A stretch of DNA of 64,000 nt from Tyto alba (GCF_018691265.1 NW_024881324.1:3165730-3229729), one strand, 5' to 3'. Counted from the first letter of the stretch, positions 50,692 through 64,000 are shown. Translations and numbers: made by a program. Notes: generated from the sequence alone by a model not told the origin.

Positions 50692-52365
50692 GAAGTTTAG
50701 CTCATATATATGTGGTAATAGAATGCAAAAAGAGGCACTAGTGTGACTGTACCAGATATAACATTTGATTCATACCGAGTTTTTATGGCTCCCAAAAAAT
50801 GAATCTTTGCACAGATGCTTTTAGGAATGAATGCAGAAACTTTATCCCATGTCAGAAGGGACCTGACTACATAAAGGTCGTTTTCCTATATAAAGGAAAG
50901 AATCCTATGTTGATATGACTTTGTACTCTCTGTCATGTTTAGTCTATGTGTGTGACATTTAGGGATGTTGTTTTTTCAGTTAGGAAGAGATTTGCATCTG
51001 GTTTCTACCCTCCTTTTTTCTTAAAACAAGCAGTCATCTTCAGTAACTAAAAGGTTTGAGTTGTGAGATACTTCAAATACAGCTTTAGCCCGTTGCCTTT
51101 TCCCCTCCTTTTTCTTTCTTCACTGTGGAAAATCAGTTTAAACTAATCTCCTTGTGAACCTCCTTTTGCATGCTAACCTTTCTCATTTCCCCTATGTATG
51201 CACTGCAAGACACAAATGCGTAACTGAAAAATACAAAGGTCTCATGATCACCTTCCTACCCTATTTTGAAATAAACCTATTTTCCATGTATTACATTTTG
51301 CAGTATGAGGACACTATTTAAACTATTGTTCTTGCTGTTGTTATCATCGTGTACTTCACATCTCAAATAAAATAATGAAGGTATGAGAGTTAGCATATTA
51401 GCAAAACTAAAAGCTGTAAGGACAAAAATCTAAAGCCAGGTTAAAGTGCATTGAATGGTAACAGTATCTCAGAGACATTTGCAAAAAAAACATTAGAGTG
51501 ATATAAATTAAGCTCCACTTTTGTCTTTCTTAAATCTGTGGAAAAATAAACCATGTACTTGGATTTCTGGGTAAAATTATTTCCTTTATGGACAGGAATA
51601 AGTGCATTCAGTAAGGAAGTATGTAATGTGTTCAGCTCTCTATTGCCTAAGCCGGAAATTCTCAGGCTTGATTGGTGAAAATGATGCTTTATTTACCTTC
51701 TATGGAACGAACAGGTGTAGTGTGCAATTATTGTAACATGAGAATCCTTGCCTATTTCTTTCCTACATATCACCTTGCTCAGTTCCTTAACATTTTATTT
51801 CTGACTAGCACTACTGATGTTAAAAGTGCCATTCTGTCATTAAATAAAACTCCACAAAGGGAATTGTATAAGGAGAAGCAGGTGAGTAACAAGTGATTTC
51901 ACCAGCATTCTTATAGAAAAAAGTTTCTACTTGCTTCTCCATTTCCTGACAAAGCATTGGAATCCCAAATCCTTCACTGAGGAGCTTCCACCGCCCTGTA
52001 AATATCTTGGGGAAAGTCTCTGTTTTCATTCTGGACACCTTACGGTGATAGGGAGTGCTTCTCTTAAAAACATTTCTAACCTGTTAGTTAAAAATAATCT
52101 CACCCAGAAAATCTGAGATTTCCAAATTCCTAACACATGTAAACAACATACTCAAGTTTCTGAAATGACAAACAGGAGTTGTAATCCATCATGAAACTCT
52201 TCCCTTATCAAACTGTTGGAGCCTTTCCTCCAACACAAGACTCTGACAAAGTTTTGAAGCCTCGCACGGTGCACAGTAGTATTCACTTTCAGTGGAAACT
52301 AGCCAGGTATGTTTTCTTAACTCCTCCCAAATTAAGTTTGTTTTCAGTTTTAAGCAAGAGCTACT

Positions 52366-52428
52366 TGACATTTGTGATTTTTTTGTGATTTTTTTTGTGA
52401 CATTTGTGATTTTTTTTTTTTTTTTTTG
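52366..52428. repeat. Tandem TGACATTTGTGA-T(n) repeat, 32-bp period
   Basis: TGACATTTGTGATTTTTTT at 52366 recurs at 52398, with a partial TTGTGATTTTT copy between. The second copy ends in an expanded T-run. Confidence 0.8.
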
Positions 52429-55400
52429 TGCGTGTCTGTGGGCATCACTCTTGACTTTGAATACCCCACTGCTTATTTAATTTACTGCTGTAGCCAGGAA
52501 TACTTCCACTGTAATCCCATGCTATTCCAGTTGCACTAATTAAAACCTTGCCAGGGTGGAATGTAGGGGGCAGGAAGCAAGCAGTCTACCAAGGCTTGCA
52601 AAAAGGTGGTTTCCTACCTCATGACTTGGAGCAGCTTTCATAGCCCTTAGGCTTTAATTATGTCCCTCATGCCCTTCTTAACAGCACAGCAATCCTTACT
52701 GTGCCCTGCAAGAAGCAGTACTGGGCAAGAACAGGAAGTCCCCATAGTGTAAAGAAATTTTCAGAATTTCAACCTACTATTAGGATTCATTAAATTCTTT
52801 CTTCTTCATCTTCTTTTTCTTCTTTGTACAGTGAACCTGAATCAAGGAGAAGAACTGGTTCTGGTTTGTGTTCAGGTTTTGGTAATTCTTCATGCAATTT
52901 ATCAGGACACCAGAGCAACTGTTTCCATATATTACAAGTAATCCATTTTTTTATCTGTATGAGCAAAAGCCAAAATATTCCCAAAGTGAGACCTTTGTTT
53001 CAATTCATTTATCATATTAAATTGAAGGTCAAAAGGAAAAAGATTTCTAAAATTCATAGTGTGAAATGAGTTAATTCAGCATTTCTTGGCATTTATTTAA
53101 CTCAGTTCTCCCCATGTTACTGGAAAATAGTTTGGTATTTTAAAAAATTTTAAAAATTGCTTTCAATATCTGTCAATAAATTTCAGTGAATTTTTTAAGA
53201 TAATTTTAAAGCCGGAGCAGTTGCAATATATACTATTAATAGAAAGTAAATTCTACCTTGTTTTCATGCCCCAAAATGCTTTTTAAATTTTTATTGTAAA
53301 ATCAGTCGGTTTTCTAGACCTCAGGCAATCATTTTAGTCAAAACTTAGTGATCAGAAAATTACTGCTTATTCTACTTACAGTTATTGCTGACCCTTGAAC
53401 ATGTAATTGGAAGAGGTTACGAGAGAAACATACCATTTTTATTCTTTTGTAGACAGAGTAGCCCTAGTACGTAATAGCCTTCAGCTGTGCTTTACATTTG
53501 TATTTAGTGTGGAATATCATGTACTGGCAGCATCCTAAACACAGAAAACTCATAGTACACTTAACTGAGTTCAGTCTGTGATGAATAATAACCTGAGCAA
53601 GGAGATTGTCTTTAACACTTAATTCTAATACCTTTGCATAGGAAATGAAGCAGTTTTATGATACCTTTGCTGTCCTGTTTTATATCCTCTGCTATACTTC
53701 AAGGTGTTTCTAATGTGTACCTTGCTCTCATTTTGAAATATTATTTTTGACTGTTCCCATTTTTCTTTCAGTGTCGTTCAGTTCCATAAGGGCCAAATGC
53801 TACCACACTTGCACTGCAGTGGGACTGCTCCTTCAAAAAAGAACTATTGGCATAATTATGATAAACTGTACCTGACTGTTTAAACTTCATTATGTTCTAA
53901 ATCCTTATAGAGGTAATAGTTGCTTACTCACACACTTCTTTGAATTTGACTTGGGGCTATCTTGTTATGTTATGACCTACCAACTGGGAACCTTGACCTG
54001 TATGTTGGTTGCATTTTTAATTGCTAACATTTTGTTAATTGTTCACCTACAAAGAACAGCGACCTAAAATATCCCTTTTAATAAGCTCATTACAATGCCG
54101 TACACTTTGTAAATGGTGATCATTACATATGTGATGAATAAAGAAAGCTTTCTTGATCTGGATAAAACCAAACTCAAACCAGCCCATCTAAGCAAGTTAA
54201 ATATGAAGGACTTTGTGCCTTGCTTAGGAAAAATATGTCCAAAATTGAGTATGAACAGTATTAATAGTCATGTTCATGTAGTATATTTTAAGACACTACT
54301 CAAAGACCTATGCCAAAACCGATTTTTTACTGCTTGTTATACAATACACGTCTATTGTATCTCTGAGTTTCTTCAGCTATAAAATATCTCTGAGTTTTTT
54401 TCAATAAATATTTCAATTTTTGCTAGATTTAGTAAAAGCATAAGGTACTGATTAATCATTTACGATTTGTCTAAATAATAATGTTTAGAATAAATCAGTA
54501 AAAGCTTTTTCTTTAAGGGTTTTGTACCACTTGTATATAAACAATTCAAAATGGCAAAATCAATTCATAAGACTTGCAGAATACCATTGTTGCAAGGTCC
54601 ACAGAACAGAATCTGAAGGACTATAAAATATGCTATCAGTCCTCCTGACCAGGAAAAAAAACCTGAGCGCACTTTGTTGATAAAGATTAGAAAGGCAAAT
54701 ACAAGTAATAACGATCAGCTTCAGCCATGTTCAGTCTGCTCAAACACTTGTTGAAGAGACTAGAAAAGCAGTTCCCTAGTACTTTGAATCTTTGCTTCAA
54801 CTGAACAGCTCTTAGAACACAAGGGAAGATTTCTTTCTCCTTGATTTAGGCCTAAATTCATCTGTTACTAAGACAAGGGATGGAACAGTTACCGAGTGAG
54901 TAAGGAAAGGACAAGGTGAAGTATGAAACTATAAGAAGGGTATTTGTGGAAGTCACTAGAGTTTAGGTTTTGTACCGATCTTATGCAGGGTTTTATTTTG
55001 TTTTGCTTTAATTTACCACTGCAGAAAGGGGTGAAGTATCCTAACCGAAGGTTTCTGATGACACATTTCCCTAGGCATTATCAGTATTCATGTAGCTCTG
55101 GCTGTTGTGCTAGAAAAAACATATAATTTTGAGGGCTAGGAGAAGGGATAAAATACGGGAATACCAAGGGAAGTTTCACTGCGAGACCAATGACAAGAAT
55201 TTCTGCATGAGGCTGTGAATAAAAAGAAGTACACATCTGTATGAAGTGAATACAGGATGACTGTGAGTCACCAATATGATAGTGAATCCAGGATGTCACT
55301 GAACTATAGATTGTGATAGGAAATTATTAATGTTGTTGGACCTGCTTCTACCGTGACTCATGCAGAGTGCAGTCTGTATTTCTGATGACTCTGAGTCCAC

Positions 55401-55502
55401 AAAGGTGAACTCAGATTGAAATAGAGTGAGCTGAAATGAAGACTGAAAATAAGTGGTTTAGTTTAACAAACCAAAGACAGGCAACAAAAAGAGAGTACAT
55501 AC

Positions 55503-55523
55503 GCACAGAGTTCCTCTCTGTGC
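55503..55523. repeat. Short perfect inverted repeat
   Basis: GCACAGAG-TTCCT-CTCTGTGC, an 8-bp stem with a 5-nt loop. There is no T-run after it, and no function is implied. Confidence 0.7.
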
Positions 55524-58500
55524 TTATATATTAGAAAATGATGGATTCAACATTAGGGAAAAAGAACTATTTAAGAAAATTGATATCATTGTCACCAAGG
55601 AAAATGGATATAAAATAGCTGTGAACAAGTTCAGGCTAGAAATCAGAATGAAGTCTCTATGCAATGAGGGCTGCTGCTATATGTTCACATAGGCTAAGCT
55701 GGAAAAAAAATCCTCTGAAATGAGGATCATTAAATGTAGTGGTGTGAAAATGGAGGCCCTGGCTACACAACCAAACAGCTCTTCTAGTTCTTATGGTCAT
55801 AATTAAAATTCTTAGATCCTCTGTGCAGGCTTCATAAGCAACGGTAATTAGTTAGAAGGTATGCCTATGGCTATGCAGGAAAGAAATGCTGTGTTTGGTA
55901 AGTGTGGCAAGGCTGGAAAACTTAGGCAGTTAAGTCAGGAAGGAGACCTTTAAGAGATCCAGTACAATTGAGGTCAATGCACAGGGATGCAAGCCGGGCA
56001 CATCACGTGAAAATAATAGGAGTTACAAGGGTAGACCGGAAAAAATGAAAGACATATGAGTATAAAGAAACCACGTACAGGAAGTGCAGGAAGTTTATTA
56101 GAGAACTAGTAGGTGGCAGGACTGTTGAGAAGTAAAGGGAGCCATAACAAGAGATAAGAGAAATATAAATACGGGAAACTTCATTACACAGGAAATTGTA
56201 TCAAAAATCATCTCTTAGTAGAACAGTGGAATAAGTAGAAAGGAGACTTATCAGAAGAGCATGTTCTTGAACAAATATATTAAATAGATATCAATTAACA
56301 CTAAATACTTAAGGACAAGTAGCAAAACCTCTGGAGAAATTTGAGATTAAATATGTAGAAGTAAAAAGGAAGTTGCCCATCAAACAGAAGACAAGGTGAC
56401 TGCAGAGTGGAAGAGAGCTACCCTTCCTTAAAAATAAAAAGTAATATAGGAGAAAAAAACCCACAAACAATAATGGTCATTATTGTTAAGTAATTTTCTG
56501 AAAAATTGCAACAGTGACGTTTCCTGAGGAGTTTGTATTGTCCAGTGCTTAAAAATCATTCACTATTAGTCTGGACCAGGTGATGTGCAGAACAGAACTG
56601 ACATACTTTGCCCTCATGAGAGGACTACAGCGAATACTACAGGCAGCAGTAAAGATCAGGAATTATAAGAGACTGTTAGTAAACCAAGAGTTAGAAGTAA
56701 TTTAAAACCAGTGATTGTTCAGCCCCTTTTTAGATATTGAGGGGGTCAGAGTATCTGGATCTCCTACATATACAGCTGAATGAGAAAAATTGTCAAACGC
56801 TAAAAAGCTAAAATAACCTTCTAAACGAGTTTGCAGATAAAAGTCGGGGGGAAAAGGCTAGAAAACACACAGTCCTCTCTGCCTCATCATCTATACAGAG
56901 TTCCTACGCTGTGGCCGCGATTCTGCGCCAGGGCTGCTGCTGGGCTGGGGCTCCAACGGGCTGAGCTCCTGCGTGGGGACAGAGCGGCCAGGCACGCTGC
57001 CTTCTCGGGGTGCTGGAAGCAAAATGATCCCTTCGTGAAAACGTATGGTCTGTATTGTATGTTAGTGTGGCCATTCCCTAGTCAGGTAGCCCAACACAAT
57101 AGGAATGGATTGGGACTTTACAGAGGTGTTTGAACTGCGTTACTGCCCAGCTATGCCCGATCAGTTTAGCTCACAAACTGATATTTGCTTGTACTTTGAG
57201 CTATTATACAGGCAAGGTAAAGCAGACTTTTCCATGTGTGTTACTGGAATACATTTCAGATACATGATTTTTATTTTTTAAGAGAAAACATATATCTGCA
57301 GAGGACACTACTAAAAAAACTGCAGAAAGGGTAGAACTAAACAATTTTTAAATAGAATTTCCACTCTATAATGCTAAGGAGAACATGAACAGGTAGATAA
57401 GATAAGAAATGAAAATTTAATGCTTGCCAGTCAGAGTCCAACTGCTGGAAGATATTTAGAAGAAAGATTTCCCTTTGGGCAGCATATTTTGTTGTGGAAT
57501 TTTTCATGCCTCTTCTCTTAAGTAGCTTCTATGTTACACCGTTATAGGAACTTGATTACATATTGCCTGGAGATACTATGATTTGCATCTCTGTAAAGGT
57601 AAATAATCATGAAGAAAAGTTTGCAGCACTCACTTTGGTCAATGGCAAGGGTTATCAACAGCTACAGAGAATCAAGTCTTGGATCTCAAATTAGAAGCAC
57701 TCATTGCTTAATTTAATATGGTAACCTTATCTTTATATGTGAATCTAAAAAGTCAAAACTAGAAAATAGAGTAATAGCATACTATCAGTGCATATTTGAC
57801 CCACGAGCAGAAATGTATATGGTAGACCCCACCCTGATCACTGGTAGCGATAGGATAAGTTGAGAAGTGTTTGCAAAATCGTATCTATGCATTCATGGGA
57901 ACTATAGAAGTGATAAATCTGAAAAAAAGAGGTTGAAATTCTTTTAATAATCTATATTATTTTGTGATTCCTTGGATTTTATCCAAAGATACATGGGAGA
58001 GAAACTTTAGCAGAGAATTACTGGCATTATTGTAAGTCATTTCTTGATTTTTCTGGATGACATGTTGCATACTGTGCACATGCAGTTGGTTTTGTGACTG
58101 ACTGGGACAGTGATATTAGCTGAAAAAATTATTTCAGTGTTTTCATGGCCTTGATTTTACACTAACAAAGTTAATGGAAATGGCATTAGTCACATGAGAT
58201 AGTGTAGAAATGACCATATAAATCCTGAAATTTGACAGTATGTTAAATAGGTAGTTTCAAATTTTTGTTTTTTGCAGTGCTGCATTTTCAAAAGGTGACA
58301 TATCTATCTCGAATTGTTCATTTCAGCTGGAAACAAAGCACAAAATTCTAGAACTAAGTCATTGAAATGTTTCACTTGATAAGCAAAAATCAGTATTCAT
58401 TAAAAACAGGTGCTGTTAGAGATAGTTTGGGAAGAAATATGGGAAACCCAACTTCAGAAAAACTTTTTTTGTGTGTCTACAAATATTAGGTGACTTGAGC

Positions 58501-59687
58501 ATGAATTGTACATTATCTATTTTATCATTCTTTTATTTATTATTCTTGCTGTTTAACCAGTCCTTTCTGTCTTCATTCAATTTAGTGAATGAGAAAGGTT
58601 GTTCTGTTGAATCATTTTGCAAAGCAGTCTCAGATGGCCTTAGAAAGCAATTCCACTGAAAGATTTAAGTTACTGCATTTTTAAAATGTGATAAAAAAAT
58701 AACTTACTACTTAAAGTATATTTCTTCCTTTGCGTCAAAAGAAACTGGTCCCAGCCATCAAATCATAGAGTGCTAATTTGTTTTGTCTTTCTCGTCAAAT
58801 ACGTTAAATGTCACAGTCCCTTTTCTTGGATCTCAAAGGAAGTCTCAGAAAAAATTTTCACAGGAAGTTTATACTATGTAATTGTTTCTTAGCTTTGTAG
58901 AAAGCTTCTAATTCAGCAATGCTCAGCTCGAATTTAAACACAGTTTTTCCAGTAGCCAGTCCAACCCACTTTCAAGCCAGGTGTAGCCTGTACTGGATGG
59001 AAGGCATATGTTTAACTTTTTCGCTAGTACTGTACCTAGACACACGTAGTTGAATTCTAAATGATAAATGTTAAAATTTATAGATCACAAGATTGCCCTG
59101 TACACTGTTACTTCTTTTATGCCATAGACTGGCTACAATTTTTCTTTCTCTGCTCTTTCCCTCTCCTCACTAAAATATATTCATGTATTTTTCATTATTA
59201 ACAGCAGTGAAAATATACTTAATTTCATCTATGGGTCCCTCACAGAGTAATTTACCTGAGCAGCACTGCATGCCATCCCTCCTGATATTTATAATTTTTT
59301 TCACAACAGAATCAAACTAAACTCCTTGTCTGTTATTGTTCAATTGTATTTTACTCCTCAGTCAGGTGAAATACCTATTTATGTTAGACATGTAGATGTA
59401 ATTAAAGTTTCCGATTCTACTTTGTCATGGGGACATACATAATTTTGTGGAACTGTTTCTAGATCTCTCCTAAACAAGTAAAGGCAAACTTTATGAAAGT
59501 AATGTACTATCATTATGACAATTTGTAGCACACTCAGAATGTATCAGGGACATAATTTCAGGATAATGAATTGTTAAAAAACTGTTAAGGTATGAATTTG
59601 GAATTAATCTATCTCTATCAATTTCTATAAATGTAATAATTACTGGTAATGACCAATCTTGATTGAATAAACTTTATGCACAGAGCC

Positions 59688-59704
59688 AAAAAAAAAAAAA
59701 AAAA
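59688..59704 (+). repeat. A17 run preceded by AATAAA
   Basis: Seventeen A residues begin 16 nt after AATAAA (59666-59671). That spacing is typical of a retroposed mRNA tail, but I recognise no coding sequence upstream. Confidence 0.6.
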
Positions 59705-61536
59705 TCACTATAAGTGCAAATATAAATTCAAACATTGACTTAAGTTCCAATTATAACTTAATCTAAAACTAGTTTATTGAATTTCATCAGTTGTGGTATT
59801 TTCCTTTTACATATTTCTATGTTTATAGATATATTGCATAATAGCAGCCTGCAGAGTTAGCCAGGCAGTTACCTTAAAACAAATACAGTCTAGTGTTCAG
59901 GTTTTACTTGGGCCAAATGTAAAAAAGAGAAGAGACTTCTCAGGAGTCCTGCTTCATGCAATAACTTTCCTGTCCACAGCCTGCATTCCTTATACTAGCA
60001 GAGTTGAAGAATTTACTGCTGATAATGTTAAAATCTGGTACAGATAATCAATCAGTTGGAGTTAAAGGCAACACAGACAGATACAATGTAGCTGATTCAC
60101 CCAAACATGCGATTTCTAGGAGGAGACACTGTTACAACCAAAATCAGGTTGGCTTCCTAGCACTCCCTGGGAGAAACTGTTTGTGGTTTGTAAAGGTGAG
60201 AATTCTACAGAATATGAATTTTTAGATAGACATTGGGTTTTTTCCAAATGCCTAATTCTGACAAGTCTTCACAGGTTTATTTCAAATTTTTAACTTTAAC
60301 TTCTTGTAGTCGTGGCTTATCTACAAACGTAAGAGTAGGGAAAACAGACTTGGGTTAGTAAGACTAGCTCAGCAACATTCATTTTCAGGGATAAGGAGAT
60401 AATCCCTACTCTGTGAGGTGATAAATTAGTTGATAATTCACTGACTGGAAATTCAAGGAATCAAGAATGGCTAGTAGAAAACACTTTTGAGAAGTTAAAT
60501 GATACAATTTATACACATGGGATACTAGCTAGTTTGTGCTTCTTTATTTTTTTTTAAATGTGTACCTAAGGGATTTTATTATAAAGAGAGGAAAACTGGG
60601 AAAACCCACAATCTTTGTTTCTGTAAGGTGTTATTCAGCTATTGATTGCATGACACAGATAATACAGAAAACTGTCAAGGTTTAGCCAACTTCACTGAAT
60701 GCAGTTTGCTTTCATGTGTGACTGATTGCTGTTGTACCAATCCCACTGTGAAGCTATGTTCCAACATGGCTTAGTTTTCAAATCTTATCTACAAATACTT
60801 GGGAACATCTACAGTCATGCTCATTGTTGACGTAGGCAGGCCATTGTAATTTTTCTTTTTGTGTTTTCTATTCTGATGGATGTTTTACAAGTAGTAGGAA
60901 CCATCTATAGGGCTACTATAATGACGGGTGATGCTTCTTACATTGCCTGTGTAGATGCAGCCAAGATGAAGACAGACAGTTCAGGAATGGGGCCCTTAAG
61001 ACACTCTAAAAGGTAACTAGTAAATGTTTGACTAGGACAAATACTTGGCTGGGAGGAAAAACAATGGTCTTTCAGTAAAGTAACTTGGTCTATGATCTCT
61101 GCATAGTCATGGAAAGATTCTTCCACTAGACCTTAAAAGACTGGAATTCTTAATGATGGCTTCTTGTCCAAACTAGTTTTGAACTAACTTGCATTAACAT
61201 TGTAAAAGGTTCAACACGGTTCTAGGCTGATGCTCAAGCCAGGAGATAATAGGTGGCTTTTAGTGCAATTTTCTTTCTGAAGTGAAAATCACATTTTCAA
61301 CACAAAGCTATATAAGTAAAATCCCATTTATTGGGTCAGTATCACAAAGTGCCAGGGTTCAGACCATCTAGGACACATCAATATTTAAGACAAACTGAAG
61401 GAAAAGCTCATAGAAAACCCAAGAAAGTCAGTTGGCACACCTGTGCTTCCTTATTATCCAACACCATTGCCACCTTCTCCTTTCTAATGTTTCATCTTTC
61501 TTTGTAGACCTGACTTCTCTCTGGTTTTCCCTCTGC

Positions 61537-61561
61537 TTTTTTTTTTTTTTTTTTTTTTTTT
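61537..61561. repeat. T25 run
   Basis: Uninterrupted T-run within a pyrimidine-rich stretch (from about 61509). There is no TTTATT signal on its 3' side. Confidence 0.9.
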
Positions 61562-62572
61562 CTCTGATACCTAACAAGTGCACTATAAATCTATGTTGCC
61601 ACATATATTTGTAGTTTTATTTCTGTTTCTGTCATCTTGAACAGTCTGTTTTTCTTGTCTTGGCCTTGCCATCTTTCTGTATCTTTAGGTTCACTCATGG
61701 CACACTGTAATTTCTCTCCCTGTAATTGTAATTTTACATACCATTACATGTTTTTCTATCATATATACCATATTCTGTTCATCTTTATTAACATATTAGA
61801 CATGCTACTGTAAGATACAGATTTTATGACACTGTTTATATGAAATAAAGTGGCCTGTTGCAGAACCATATACCATGAATATATCTATATATGAAGAAGG
61901 CATCACTAAAGCCCCCATTCCGCCAGAAAGCCTCTGAATTAACTGAAATCCTTACTGGGGAGATTTTGAGGAAGAGGCCCAAAAGGGTTCTCCCATGGTA
62001 TCTGACCCATTCTGCTCCTGCTGCAGGCTACATTGCCATATAATATTCTTCATAAATTTAAAAAGAGTTGTCTTGAAATTAGTCCTTCTTTCATCATTCT
62101 TCTCCCATCCTCTAATAAACCTGCTAGTAAACCAATCATTTCTAAAGACAGTTGTTGGGAGATCAGATGTGTATTTTTAGATATAGAAATAAACCATAAA
62201 GTCACACATTTCCAGAACTTCTACCATTTCTTTTTCAGTCTTGCGCTTACTGCTTTGCAAAGAAGACCACCTTTTCCTAGACAGATCCTGTACGAAGAAG
62301 ATAATCCAGTAAAGGAAATAAATGTAATGGATTATTGGTTTCATATAAGTTGGAATATGCTGGATAAAATCTGAAAATCAACCTTTTAATTTTATTTTAT
62401 AAGTGGTTATGTTCTGGCCTTGTCTGTACCCCATGCATTCCATACATGTCTTGGGTCAAATACCAATGAAAGCAGGAAGTCTGTGAAGTCAAAGTTGCAA
62501 GCTAACAACAGTTGTTGCTCAAATTGTTTCTCCATTCCAATTCTGACAAATGGTTTTTCTCTTTCGTTGCAG

Positions 62573-62875
62573 TTTTCCACTTGTCCCACAAAGTCACTCG
62601 GGTGGTTCCAGAGAGTGCTCTGCTGATTGTTCTCGGTCTCTTCCTTGGCGGCATCGTATGGGCAGCAGATCACATTGCCTCCTTTGCCCTTACACCAACT
62701 GTATTTTTCTTCTATCTGCTGCCCCCCATTGTTTTGGATGCTGGATATTTTATGCCAAATAGATTGTTCTTTGGAAATCTTGGTTCCATCCTTTTGTATG
62801 CTGTAATTGGGACAGTATGGAATGCTGCCACAACTGGTTTATCTCTCTATGGTGTCTATCTGACAGGAATAATGG
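62573..62875 (+). CDS. SLC9A3: SLC9A3 (NHE3) exon 2: NHE membrane segments with the conserved [12 protein letters not shown] block
   Basis: 303 nt, phase 1 at both ends. It completes codon 66 (GTT, Val) and encodes residues 67-166 plus the first base of codon 167. Splice sites are TTGCAG/TTTTCC and AATGG/GTAAGT. In order: [20 protein letters not shown] (67-86) leading into a membrane helix to about residue 97, a loop [11 protein letters not shown], then [19 protein letters not shown] (109-127) with P116, P117 and D121, then [20 protein letters not shown] (137-156), another helix. The FFxxLLPPIxLDAGYF segment is the NHE signature linked in NHE1 to amiloride sensitivity and ion transport. WAADHIASF and [11 protein letters not shown] identify NHE3 rather than other NHEs. 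All signature residues are present and there is no frameshift. Later exons, including the transport aspartates and the regulatory tail, lie beyond the window. Confidence 0.97.
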
Positions 62876-64000
62876 GTAAGTTTGACCTGTAAAGGCACAG
62901 TTCTGAATGCTACTGTATGCCAGCTGTTACTTTACAACCTAACAACCCTCTTCAGCAGAAAAATCCAATTTTAATGGGAATAATTTGTAGGGTTTTTTTG
63001 CCAAATTTAAGAATGATCTGAGAAATCTTCCCTGAAGCAAGCACAAAAGGGACTTGCACCTGTGTCTCATTACCTTGCTCTAAATGTGTGCTTACGCTCT
63101 CAGGATAAAGCTCAGGGTTCATCCTGCTAATGACATCTGGACAAAAATACACTCTGAAGGGCTTGTTTCTTATTGCTGTGATAGAAACCTTCAAAGTTAC
63201 TGTGAAACGGGATTGTCTTTTCTTCAGTCAGCATTAATATTAAGTAAGCAATGATTGCTGAGTGGGTATGTACACATGACACATCTCTGTTTTGTCTTCT
63301 GAGGCTGGAAATTGTAAGCGAAGACCTACAGAGCCAAGCAGCACATGTAAGGTGCACTCTGTCTTAATTATACTACAATATAATGCCATGGGGCTGCTAG
63401 AAGAGGCACAGAACAGCAATTCTTAATCTCCTCATCAGGTGTGGCATGCATGTAAACAATAATCCACATCGTAAATGGATTGCATGTGTTCTGAAACAGG
63501 CATCCTATCTATGCTTTTTTAGTGTCTGTACTGAAGGAGCTCAGGAGCCCTTCTAGGACAAAATTCTCTTAGGTTAGTGAGTTCTGAGGTACCTAGAGGG
63601 AGGGCCCTTCTGAGCCTGTGCACTCTGCCCATCTGCTCTCGGCAGACAGAGCTGAGACCCAGACCTGAGTGAGCGGCTCCAGGACTGCGACAGCTACCTT
63701 GTGTCGTGCAAAAGGCTCCAACAACTGGTCACAGGGCTGTTTTCTAGCCACAGGGCTGCAAAATCAACTCGGAGCAATTCACCACATTGACCACAGACCT
63801 CCTTTTCAGTCCAGATAAAACCAGTGCCTCAAATGTCAGAAGTTGCAGATACTGCAGAAAAACTCTTTGTGATGAAGAATTAAACTATTAGCTGATTATT
63901 ACAGAAGAGAACATAGTAAGGTTTTCCAACCTCACAAACTGCTCCCATTGCCCTGCACAGGGATGTAGCAGAGTGTGGGGCTGAGTTCTTTGAAACTGAG
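62876..64000 (+). other. SLC9A3: SLC9A3 intron 2 (5' part)
   Basis: Begins GTAAGT. No further exon is recognised before the window ends. A modestly GC-richer stretch lies at about 63590-63760, without recognisable coding content or mobile-element similarity. Confidence 0.8.

Larger units (their letters stand above)
36508..62572 (+). other. SLC9A3: SLC9A3 intron 1 (26,065 bp)
   Basis: Begins GTGAGT and ends with the pyrimidine-rich acceptor TTTTTCTCTTTCGTTGCAG. Phase 1. Most is AT-rich sequence without recognised features. It contains a pyrimidine tract just after the donor (36537-36573), two CR1 fragments (44652-46005 and 50046-50691), T-rich tracts (39042-39090, 40696-40735, 48510-48529, 61537-61561), (AT)n near 49937, an AATAAA/A17 signature at 59666-59704 and a CpG-dense segment at 56899-57036. 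Confidence 0.9.

Noticed and set aside
61537..61561. T25 run as a reverse-strand retrocopy tail
   Set aside because: There is no TTTATT polyadenylation signal at the right distance and no recognisable upstream sequence.
62573..62575. Valine at the exon 1/exon 2 junction (KIVFHLSHK) as a substitution of the glycine seen in NHE1/NHE2 (KIGFH)
   Set aside because: My recollection is that NHE3 itself has valine here, so it supports the subtype rather than being a mutation.
1..64000. tRNA, rRNA, CRISPR arrays, integrons or operons
   Set aside because: None seen. The window is vertebrate nuclear DNA.

Overview
This window is vertebrate nuclear DNA, most likely from a bird. The evidence is five CR1-family LINE fragments, a passerine/neoavian-style LTR, AT-rich non-coding DNA with few genes, and two spliced exons of one vertebrate gene. 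I see no prokaryotic genes, operons, tRNA or rRNA genes, or CRISPR arrays. Species and chromosome cannot be read from the sequence alone.

The only gene I can support is the 5' end of SLC9A3 (NHE3, the apical epithelial Na+/H+ exchanger) on the plus strand. Exon 1 (CDS 36312-36507) encodes a signal peptide, a short extracellular stretch and the first conserved NHE membrane segment. Exon 2 (62573-62875) encodes the next conserved membrane segments, including the [12 protein letters not shown] block. Intron 1 is 26,065 bp. Intron 2 starts at 62876 and runs off the window. Together the exons give about 166 residues of a protein that is usually a little over 800.

Layout: 1-35,500 is upstream intergenic DNA with a solo LTR bounded by 5-bp target-site duplications (3237-4309), three CR1 fragments (10139-10567 plus strand, 26157-26590 minus strand, about 27300-27800 plus strand and badly decayed) and assorted simple repeats. 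About 35,500-36,600 is a CpG-rich promoter and first-exon region with an E-box, GC boxes, a GATA/TATA-like element and C-rich tracts able to form G4/i-motif structures. 36,508-62,572 is intron 1, carrying two more CR1 fragments (44652-46005 minus strand, 50046-50691 plus strand). 62,876-64,000 is intron 2.

I found no convincing undescribed biological system. The items most worth checking are a CpG-dense segment in intron 1 (56899-57036) with a strong acceptor and a frame compatible with exon 1, a GC-rich segment 6 kb upstream ending in a consensus splice donor (30275), a long imperfect hairpin at 5562-5609, and G4-forming tracts next to the SLC9A3 start.
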